From: Mycobacterium sp. IS-1590
GTDB lineage: Bacteria; Actinomycetota; Actinomycetes; Mycobacteriales; Mycobacteriaceae
Direction: 5' to 3'
Assembly (NCBI RefSeq): GCF_001500025.1
Contig: NZ_LQIW01000023.1
Span: forward strand, 1-64,000
DNA: 64,000 nucleotides
Numbering within the stretch: the stretch's first letter is position 1; each line of letters opens with the position of its first letter. A program made the translations under genes and the position numbers. Of the stretch, positions 58,244 through 64,000 are shown piece after piece. Below the pieces are notes generated by a model. The model did not search any database, was not told where the DNA came from, and saw only the letters and a program-made list of their open reading frames with translations.

Positions 58244-59031
58244 CCCTGGCGCGTCTCGTCGAGCACTTCGCGGACATGGCGGGCGGCGTCCTCGCCCTCA
58301 TAGGCACGCACGACGTCCTCGATGCCGCCGGTCATCTTGATCGTGCCGTGGTCGATCCACATCGCGGTGTTGCACAGGCGGGCCAGGAACTCGTTGGAGT
58401 GGCTGGCGAACACGAGGATGCCGGAGCGCGCCACGAGTTCGGACAACCGGGTCTGCGCCTTTTTCAAAAACTCCGCGTCCACCGCGCCGATGCCCTCGTC
58501 GAGCAGCAGGATCTCGGGGTCGATGCTGGTCACCACGCCCATGGCGAGACGCACGCGCATGCCGGTGGAATAGGTGCGCAACGGCATCGACAGATAGTCG
58601 CCGAGCTCGGTGAACTCGGCGATCTCGTCGATCTTGGCCAGCATCTGCTTGCGCGTCTGCCCCAGGAACAGGCCGCGGATGATGATGTTCTCGAAGCCGG
58701 AGATCTCCGGGTCCATCCCGACGCCGAGGTCGAACACCGGCGCCACCCGGCCGGTCACGGTCGCGACCCCCCTGGTGGGCTCGTAGATTCCCGACAGCAG
58801 GCGCAGCAGCGTCGACTTGCCCGCGCCGTTGTGCCCCACCAGACCCACCCGGTCGCCGAGTTCCAGCGACATGGTGATGTCCCGCAGCGCCTCGATGACC
58901 ACGACGTTGGATTCGTTGCGGCCGATCGCGCCGCCGGCCTTACCGAGGAACGCCTTCTTCAGCGAGCGTGACTTCGCATCGAAGATCGGGAACTCCACCC
59001 ACGCGTTGCGGGTCTCAATGTGTGGGACCAA
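58240..59031 (-). CDS. wzt: ABC transporter ATP-binding protein Wzt for galactan export (Rv3781-like)
   Basis: This is a 263-residue ATPase with Walker A GLVGHNGAGKST (about residue 64), the signature region RTYSTGMRVRLAMG, Walker B PEILLLDEGIGAVD and the His loop VFASHSNEF. It powers Wzm. It lacks the C-terminal carbohydrate-binding domain of some Wzt proteins, as in M. tuberculosis. The start is a TTG at 59031: AGGGG precedes it by about 6 bases, and no in-frame ATG or GTG fits. It follows bpa by 9 bp. Confidence 0.93.
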   Translation of the reverse strand: MVPHIETRNAWVEFPIFDAKSRSLKKAFLGKAGGAIGRNESNVVVIEALRDITMSLELGDRVGLVGHNGAGKSTLLRLLSGIYEPTRGVATVTGRVAPVFDLGVGMDPEISGFENIIIRGLFLGQTRKQMLAKIDEIAEFTELGDYLSMPLRTYSTGMRVRLAMGVVTSIDPEILLLDEGIGAVDAEFLKKAQTRLSELVARSGILVFASHSNEFLARLCNTAMWIDHGTIKMTGGIEDVVRAYEGEDAARHVREVLDETRQG

Positions 59032-59040
59032 CGCATGCCC

Positions 59041-59544
59041 CTACAGGTATTGCCCGGTCCCCGGATGCGACGGACCGCCGCGCACCGCGACCCCGGGCGG
59101 CAGCGCACCCTGGCCCCGCATCTGCTCCAGCTGCTGACGGGCCGCCATCTGCTGGGCGAACAGCGCGGTCTGGATGCCGTGAAACAGGCCCTCGAGCCAG
59201 CCCACCAGCTGGGCCTGCGCGATGCGTAGCTCCGCGTCCGAGGGCACGGCCTCTTCGGTGAACGGCAGCGTGAGCCGCTCGAGCTCGTCACGCAACTCGG
59301 GGGCCAGGCCGTCCTCGAGTTCGGTGATGCTCGTGCGGTGGATCTCGCGAAGCCGGTTACGGCTGGCCTCGTCGAGCGGCGCCGCGCGCACCTCCTCGAG
59401 GAGCTGCTTGATCATGGTGCCGATCCGCATGACCTTCGCCGGCTGCTCGACGAGGTCGGTCAGCGACTTGCCGTCCTTTTCCTCGTCGCTCCCGGCTCCG
59501 CTGTCGTCGCTGCTGATGATCTCGATGTTGTCGTCGTCGGTCAT
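59041..59544 (-). CDS. bpa: bacterial proteasome activator Bpa
   Basis: Bpa (PafE; Rv3780) forms a dodecameric ring that opens the mycobacterial 20S proteasome without ATP, for unfolded proteins. The 167-residue protein has an acidic disordered start (DDDNIEIISSDDSGAGSDEEKDG), a four-helix core (about 35-135), and the C-terminal docking motif GQYL that enters the proteasome pocket. ATG at 59544 has AGGGAG upstream; the longer frame is not supported. It is upstream of wzt and likely cotranscribed, though the functions are unrelated. Confidence 0.93.
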   Translation of the reverse strand: MTDDDNIEIISSDDSGAGSDEEKDGKSLTDLVEQPAKVMRIGTMIKQLLEEVRAAPLDEASRNRLREIHRTSITELEDGLAPELRDELERLTLPFTEEAVPSDAELRIAQAQLVGWLEGLFHGIQTALFAQQMAARQQLEQMRGQGALPPGVAVRGGPSHPGTGQYL

Positions 59545-59959
59545 ACTCCCTGCGTTCCCTCTAATCTTCACGCCATTCGTCGCGCAAGCCTCGCGATCCC
59601 GCCCGCGACCGCGAACCATCTAGCGACACTAGTCCGTCGCGCGAGAGGCGGTCGCCACGCCGGGCACGGACGAAGGTCGAGCCATGACCGCAAACCGGTC
59701 CGGCCACGACCTTCGACGGTCGAGCAAACGACTGAGTCTCAGCCACCAGCGTGAACATACACGCTCGTTAACCGCGTACAGCTTTGCGGCTGTGCCGCGG
59801 GAGTGACCAGCAACGACAACGGGTTTAGCCCTCCGAACGCCAAGGTCACTGGACTAGTATGGCTGCCCAGCAGACCCAGTCCGACATGGCGGGTCGGGCC
59901 GAGTATCGGCCAGAATCGTGTGGGTTCGCGAACTCACGGACGCTCGAAGGTGGGCTGGC
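59545..59959. other. 415-bp intergenic region between bpa and the aminotransferase-like gene
   Basis: I see no credible gene. In M. tuberculosis a large membrane glycosyltransferase (Rv3779) lies here; no trace of it is visible. Around 59848-59860 CTAGTATGG contains TAGTAT, a possible -10 for a rightward transcript into the downstream gene, giving a leader of about 100 bases. Short open frames on both strands have no ribosome site and look like shadows. Confidence 0.5.
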
Positions 59960-61156
59960 ATGGCATACGACGTCGCCCGGGTGCGCGGTTTGCACCCCTC
60001 TCTGGGCGACGGATGGGTGCGCTTCGACGCCCAGCACGGCATGTTGTTGCCCGACACCGTCGGTCGAGCGGTGTCCACGGCGTTCCGCGGGTCGATGCCC
60101 ACCCCCGTCGGTCCCCACCCGTCGGCCCAGCGCAGCGCCGCGGTGCTGGAAGCTGCGCGGCTGGCCGTGGCCGACCTCGTCAACGCCGATCCCCGCGGTG
60201 TCGTCCTGGGCGCCGACCGCGCAATCCTGTTGACCTCGCTGGCGGATGCGTCGTCGTCACGTGTCGGTCTGGGCTATGAGGTGGTGGTCACCCGTCTCGA
60301 TGACGAGGCGAACATCGCCCCGTGGCTTCGTGCCGCCAATCGCTATGGGGCCAAGGTGAAGTGGGCCGAGGTCGACATCGAAACCGGCGAACTACCCAGC
60401 TGGCAGTGGGAGAGCCTGGTCACCAAGCCGACCCGCTTGGTCGCAATCACTTCTGCCTCATCGACTCTGGGTACCGTGACCGATCTGCGCGCGGTGACGA
60501 AGCTGGCACACGATCAGGGTGCGCTCGTGGTCGTCGATCACTCCGCGGCTGCGCCCTACCAGTTGATCGACATCGACGAGATCGAAGCCGACGTGGTGGC
60601 GGTCAACGCATTGGCGTGGGGTGGTCCGCCCATCGGGGCCTTGGTCTTTCGCGATCCGACGCTCATCGGCTCCTTCGGTTCGGTATCGCTGGATCCGCAT
60701 GCGACCGGAGCGGCGCGACTCGAAGTCGGCGCGCACCAGTTCGGTCTGCTGGCCGGCGTGGTGGCCAGCATCGAGTACCTGGCCTCCCTGGACGAGAACG
60801 CGCGCGGTACCCGCCGGGAACGCCTCGCGATCTCGATGCACTCCGCGAACGCCTATATGAGTCGGCTGTTCGACTATCTGCTGATCTCGCTGCGATCGCT
60901 GTCGACGGTGATGGTCATCGGTCAGCCCGAATCGCGAATCCCCGTGCTCAGTTTCGCGGTCAACGACGTGCCCGCCGAGCGGGTGGTTCAGCGACTGGCC
61001 GACAACGGCATCCTGGCGATCTCGAACGCGAGTTCGCGCGTGCTGGACGTGATCGGCGTCAATGACGTCGGTGGTGCGGTGACGGTGGGACTCGCGCACT
61101 ACACCACCACCGCCGAGGTGGACCAGCTGGTACGCGCACTCGCCTCGCTGGGCTGA
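59960..61156 (+). CDS. aminotransferase class V-fold protein lacking the PLP lysine (Rv3778c-like)
   Basis: This is a 398-residue protein of the cysteine desulfurase/class V aminotransferase fold. The cofactor region is recognisable: [30 protein letters not shown] (Asp and His kept). Where the family has the Schiff-base Lys (S-x-H-K-x-x-GP), this has [14 protein letters not shown], so the Lys is Ala. Ordinary PLP catalysis is therefore unlikely unless another Lys serves. ATG at 59960 has AAGGTGGG upstream. I believe the mycobacterial homologue is similar, but it is usually labelled simply an aminotransferase. Confidence 0.8.
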   Translation: MAYDVARVRGLHPSLGDGWVRFDAQHGMLLPDTVGRAVSTAFRGSMPTPVGPHPSAQRSAAVLEAARLAVADLVNADPRGVVLGADRAILLTSLADASSSRVGLGYEVVVTRLDDEANIAPWLRAANRYGAKVKWAEVDIETGELPSWQWESLVTKPTRLVAITSASSTLGTVTDLRAVTKLAHDQGALVVVDHSAAAPYQLIDIDEIEADVVAVNALAWGGPPIGALVFRDPTLIGSFGSVSLDPHATGAARLEVGAHQFGLLAGVVASIEYLASLDENARGTRRERLAISMHSANAYMSRLFDYLLISLRSLSTVMVIGQPESRIPVLSFAVNDVPAERVVQRLADNGILAISNASSRVLDVIGVNDVGGAVTVGLAHYTTTAEVDQLVRALASLG

Positions 61157-61164
61157 CGGCTGCG

Positions 61165-62139
61165 TTAATCCGCAACGCGCAGAAGCACTTTGCCCGACAC
61201 CTCGCCCGACTGCAGCAGCTCGTGCGCCGCGCCGGCTTCCTGTACCGGATACTCGGCTCCGATGATCGGCCCCACCTGGCCCCGCTCGATCATCGGCCAC
61301 ACGTTGGCGACGACCTCGGCGACGACCTCGCTCTTGCTTCCCCGGCCGCTGACCGGGCGCGCGCGCAGAGCGGTGGCGATGACGCCCGCGCGCTTTCCGA
61401 GCAGCTTGCCGATGTTGAGTTCGGCCTTCACCCCGCCCTGCATCCCGATGATCACCAGCCGGCCGTCGTTGGCCAGCGCGTCGATGTTGCGGTCGAGGTA
61501 GGCCGCGCCCATGATGTCGAGGATCACGTCGGCGCCGCCTTCGGCCCTGACACGTTCGACGAAGTCCTCGTCGCGGTAGTTGATCGTCACCTCGGCTCCG
61601 AGTTCGGCGCACAGGTCCAGCTTGTGGGCCGACCCGGCGGTCACCGCCACGCGGCATCCCAGCGCGCGGGCCACCTGGACGGCGTGGGTGCCGATGCCGC
61701 TGGCACCGCCGTGTAGGAGAACGAGCTGCCCCGCAGTCAACCCGGCGGTCATCACCAGGTTCGACCACACCGTGCACGCCACCTCGGGCAGCCCGGCGGC
61801 CTCGTGCAGCGACACCGAGCCGGGGACCGCCATCACCTGCCCGGCCGGTACGGCGACGTACTCGGCGTAACCGCCGCCCGCCAGCAACGCGCAAACCTGT
61901 TGTCCGACCTTCCAATCGGAGGCCTTGTCGCCGACCGCCTCGACCGTTCCGGAGACTTCCAGTCCGAGGATTTCGCTGGCCCCGGGCGGCGGTGGGTATT
62001 TGCCCACGGCCTGCAACAGGTCGGCTCTATTGATGCCGGCAGAGGCGACCTTGATCAGAATTTCGTCCTCGTTCGGCGCGATATCGGGAACCTCTTGCCA
62101 GGTCAAACGGCCTTCCGGGCCGGCCATGATTGCATGCAT
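61165..62139 (-). CDS. zinc-independent quinone oxidoreductase, MDR family (Rv3777-like)
   Basis: This is a 324-residue medium-chain dehydrogenase/reductase of the PIG3/quinone reductase type. Visible blocks are SAGINRADLLQAVGKYPPPPGASEILGLEVSG, AALLAGGGYAEY-like CALLAGGGYAEYVAVPAGQ, and the NADPH fold VLLHGGASGIGTHAVQVARALGC. No catalytic zinc Cys/His set is present. ATG 62139 is 7 bases after TAGCGT (62147-62152, minus strand), a leaderless arrangement. It is divergent from a MarR regulator and a likely target of it, but that is inference. Confidence 0.88.
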   Translation of the reverse strand: MHAIMAGPEGRLTWQEVPDIAPNEDEILIKVASAGINRADLLQAVGKYPPPPGASEILGLEVSGTVEAVGDKASDWKVGQQVCALLAGGGYAEYVAVPAGQVMAVPGSVSLHEAAGLPEVACTVWSNLVMTAGLTAGQLVLLHGGASGIGTHAVQVARALGCRVAVTAGSAHKLDLCAELGAEVTINYRDEDFVERVRAEGGADVILDIMGAAYLDRNIDALANDGRLVIIGMQGGVKAELNIGKLLGKRAGVIATALRARPVSGRGSKSEVVAEVVANVWPMIERGQVGPIIGAEYPVQEAGAAHELLQSGEVSGKVLLRVAD

Positions 62140-62146
62140 TCGAATA

Positions 62147-62152
62147 ACGCTA
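62147..62152 (-). promoter_or_regulatory. -10 element of the quinone oxidoreductase promoter
   Basis: TAGCGT on the minus strand ends 7 bases before the ATG at 62139. It lies 46 bp from the MarR dyad. Confidence 0.45.
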
Positions 62153-62197
62153 CTAGCCTGCGACAACAGTCTCGCGAATAAGTCGCCAGCAATGTCA

Positions 62198-62216
62198 CGG
62201 CCGTTTACTATGGCCG
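62198..62216. promoter_or_regulatory. dyad over the marR -10 box, possible autoregulatory operator
   Basis: CGGCC and GGCCG flank GTTTACTAT. The enclosed TACTAT (62206-62211) is a good -10 and ends 6 bases before the MarR ATG, so the gene looks leaderless. A MarR dimer bound here would block its own promoter. The arms are only 5 bp, so this is tentative. Confidence 0.4.
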
Positions 62217-62217
62217 A

Positions 62218-62730
62218 ATGGAGGGGATAATTGCGGGTCGTACCGCGGGGGATATGCCGGGGCTGGACATTGCGGAGCAGCGGTCCTGGCAAAACTTTTT
62301 GGATGCTGCGCTCCGGCTGTATGCGACGTTGAATCGGTCGCTGGTGGACAAGCATCATCTGACGCTCAACGACGTCAGGCTGCTCGACATGCTGGACAAA
62401 TCACCGACGGGATCGGCCCGCATGGGCGACCTCGCCGAGGGTTTGATGTCGTTGCCGAGCCGGGTCACCCGGCAGATCCGTCGCCTGGAGATGCAGGGCC
62501 TGGTGCGACGCGGGGCCAGTCCCGACGACGGCCGCGGCGTACTCGCCAGCATCACCGACGAAGGGCGGACCGCGGTGCGCGATGCGATGATCACCTACGG
62601 CGAGAGCGTGCGCGCGCACTTTCTCGACCGGCTGTCGCGGCCCCAGGTCGCGGCGATGGGTGAGAACTGCAGGCGGATCAGCGTCGGGCTCAAGAACGGG
62701 TCGATGAACGCCAAGTTGGGCCGGGTCTGA
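62218..62730 (+). CDS. MarR family transcriptional regulator
   Basis: This is a 170-residue winged-helix regulator. The DNA-binding part is SLVDKHHLTLNDVRLLDMLDKSP, ARMGDLAEGLMSLPSRVTRQIRRLEMQGLVRRGASPDDGRGVLASITDEGR, with the typical MarR wing Asp-Asp-x-Arg. The start at ATG 62218 lies 6 bases after TACTAT; a second ATG at 62254 is possible. It is divergent from the quinone oxidoreductase across 78 bp, the common regulator-target layout. Confidence 0.9.
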   Translation: MEGIIAGRTAGDMPGLDIAEQRSWQNFLDAALRLYATLNRSLVDKHHLTLNDVRLLDMLDKSPTGSARMGDLAEGLMSLPSRVTRQIRRLEMQGLVRRGASPDDGRGVLASITDEGRTAVRDAMITYGESVRAHFLDRLSRPQVAAMGENCRRISVGLKNGSMNAKLGRV

Positions 62731-62778
62731 GGGGATTCCCCGTCGCGACGGGTTGAGCCGCCCCGTACTCTTGTCGGC

Positions 62779-62865
62779 GGTGGCGTGGCAGAGCGGCCTA
62801 ATGCACTCGCCTTGAAAGCGAGAGACGGCTAACACCGTCCGGGGGTTCAAATCCCTCCGCCACCG
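62779..62865 (+). tRNA. tRNA-Ser (anticodon TGA)
   Basis: This is an 87-nt class II tRNA. The acceptor arms GGTGGCG and CGCCACC pair with G as discriminator. The anticodon loop CTTGAAA carries TGA at 62813-62815, reading UCA and related Ser codons. A long variable arm (GACGGCTAACACCGTC) and the T-arm GGGGGTTCAAATCCCTC follow. CCA is not encoded. It ends one base before the stop codon of the convergent MocR gene. Confidence 0.97.
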
Positions 62866-62866
62866 C

Positions 62867-64000
62867 TCACGAGATGCGGTGTGCGATGCGCGCCAACACC
62901 CGCACGCCCGAATCCATCTGGGACTCAGTGAGGTTGGCGTAGCCGAGCAGCAGGCCCGGTGGCGCCGATCCCGGGTCGGCGAAGCACGGTGCGAGCGGCT
63001 CGACCCGTACCCGTTGCTCGGCGGCGCCCCGCACCAGGTCCTCGACCGGGAATCCGTCGGGGAAGCGCACGGTCAGGTGAACGCCCGCGGCGGCGCCGAG
63101 CACGGTTGCCTGCGGCAGGTGCCGGGCCAGCGCACTCAGCAGCGCGTTGCGGCGGGTCAGGTACCGGCGGCGCATCTGGCGCAGGTGCCGGTCGTATCCG
63201 CCCGATCTCAGCAGCTGCGCGAACGCCAGCTGGTCCATCACCGAACTCCCGGTATCGGCAAGCCCTTTGGCCAGTTTGACCGCGCCGACGAGATGCGCGG
63301 GCAGCACCATCCAGCCGATGCGAAGGCCGGGCGCCAGGGTCTTGCTGGTCGAGCCGACGTAGACGACGCGGTCGGGCGCGATTCCCTGCAACGCGCCGAC
63401 GGGCGCACGGTCGTAGCGGTATTCGGCGTCGTAGTCGTCCTCGATCACCAGGTGGTCGGCTCTAGCCCAGTCCATCAGATCGGTGCGTCGCGCGGCCGAC
63501 AGGACGACCCCGGTCGGCGACTGGTGCGCGGGGGTGGCGAGCACCGCGTCGGCGCCGCTGGTTGCCAATGCGCCGACATCGAGCCCGTCCTCGTCGACCG
63601 GAACCGGAACGGGTTCGATCCCATTGTCACGCAACACCATCCGGTGCAACCAGAATCCGGGATCCTCCATGGCCAGCGAGGAGACCGGCAGTGACCGGGC
63701 GAGCAATGCGATGGCCTGTGTCGCTCCCGAGCACAGCACGATGTGTCGCGGTTCGGCGAGCACACCGCGGACGCGTCGCAGGTAGTCGGCCACCGCGAGG
63801 CGCGTCGTGAACAGCCCCTGGGGCGCCACGTACCCGAACGCATCCGGACCGGTCTCGGCCAGGCCCTGGCGCAAGGCCCGCAGCCAGGCGTCGCGGGGGA
63901 AGCTCCGCAGATCCGGCGACCCCGGCAGGAAGTCGACGTCGTAGCCAGCGGTCGGCCCGGCCTCGCCGCGGGAGGGCCGGTCGACGGCATCGACCGTGGC
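62867..64000 (-). CDS. MocR/PdxR-type GntR regulator with aminotransferase domain (5' end outside the window)
   Basis: The open frame runs to the window edge without a stop, giving 377 C-terminal residues. All visible sequence is a class I aminotransferase-like domain: DFLPGSPDLRSFPRDAWLRALRQ, GYVAPQGLFTTRLAVADYLRR, the ASN/Asp motif VIEDDYDAEYRYD, and the PLP Lys in STSKTLAPGLRIGW. In MocR proteins this follows an N-terminal GntR helix-turn-helix, expected beyond 64000. PdxR-type members sense PLP and control vitamin B6 synthesis; the target here cannot be seen. It converges on tRNA-Ser. Confidence 0.88.
   Translation of the reverse strand, partial: ATVDAVDRPSRGEAGPTAGYDVDFLPGSPDLRSFPRDAWLRALRQGLAETGPDAFGYVAPQGLFTTRLAVADYLRRVRGVLAEPRHIVLCSGATQAIALLARSLPVSSLAMEDPGFWLHRMVLRDNGIEPVPVPVDEDGLDVGALATSGADAVLATPAHQSPTGVVLSAARRTDLMDWARADHLVIEDDYDAEYRYDRAPVGALQGIAPDRVVYVGSTSKTLAPGLRIGWMVLPAHLVGAVKLAKGLADTGSSVMDQLAFAQLLRSGGYDRHLRQMRRRYLTRRNALLSALARHLPQATVLGAAAGVHLTVRFPDGFPVEDLVRGAAEQRVRVEPLAPCFADPGSAPPGLLLGYANLTESQMDSGVRVLARIAHRIS

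Noticed and set aside
59803..60279. A 158-codon plus-strand frame before the aminotransferase-like gene.
   Set aside because: It runs out of frame through the start of that gene and turns into Arg/Ala-rich shadow sequence.
62779..62865. tRNA-Ser as an integration site for a genomic island.
   Set aside because: No integrase and no repeat of the tRNA 3' end is visible in the window; the flanking genes look like ordinary chromosomal ones.

Overview
The window is one contiguous stretch of a high-GC chromosome from a mycobacterium, most likely a rapidly growing, environmental (Mycolicibacterium-type) species. It carries almost the whole mycobacterial arabinogalactan/mycolate locus in the order known from M. 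tuberculosis (roughly Rv3839 to Rv3777, read in reverse). It lacks the insertion sequence, fadE35-like and Rv3779-like genes of that species and has accessory insertions of its own. Species cannot be fixed from the sequence alone.

Layout. (1) 0.2-13 kb: a CPBP membrane protease, an IdeR-box-controlled DUF2470 gene, pheA plus a histidine phosphatase, a small Cys-rich protein, a minimal zincin, a septum-formation-type membrane protein, serS, a metallo-beta-lactamase/Rieske fusion with a coupled small partner, two tandem acyltransferases, a HAD phosphatase and a secreted PGRP-type amidase. (2) 13-25.8 kb: erp, then glf-glfT2-PAP2 phosphatase-ubiA-aftB as one overlapping operon for galactan and decaprenyl-phosphoryl-arabinose, then three antigen-85-type genes (a divergent copy, fbpA, an MPT51-like protein), a DUF732 lipoprotein and culp6. 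(3) 25.9-34.9 kb: fadD32-pks13-accD4, the mycolic acid condensation operon. (4) 34.9-38.95 kb: an accessory island (RibD-type reductase, DHA2 exporter, second GTP cyclohydrolase I, lactonase-like hydrolase) bracketed by inverted copies of a 79-bp element. (5) 38.95-53.5 kb: embB, embA, then a 3-kb insertion (PadR regulator, HAAS-type membrane protein, AbiEi/DUF559 protein), then embC and aftA. (6) 53.5-59.5 kb: dprE2, dprE1, gtrA, wzm, glfT1, wzt and bpa. (7) 59.9-64 kb: an aminotransferase-fold protein without the PLP lysine, a divergent quinone-oxidoreductase/MarR pair, tRNA-Ser(TGA) and a MocR-type regulator cut by the window edge.

How the genes work together. DPPR is made by UbiA and dephosphorylated (PAP2 protein), then epimerised by DprE1/DprE2 to decaprenyl-phosphoryl-arabinose, the donor used by AftA, EmbA/B/C and AftB. 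Glf supplies UDP-galactofuranose to GlfT1 and GlfT2, and Wzm/Wzt export the lipid-linked galactan. FadD32, AccD4 and Pks13 make the mycolate that the antigen 85 enzymes attach to arabinan and trehalose.

The points most worth a second look are: the bracketed folE-exporter-reductase island; the insertion separating embC from embA, with a double palindromic PadR operator and two REP-like hairpins; a DprE1 with Ala at the position of the benzothiazinone-target Cys; a third, divergent antigen 85 copy; and a recurring TANNNT-N6-8-start arrangement predicting many leaderless transcripts.
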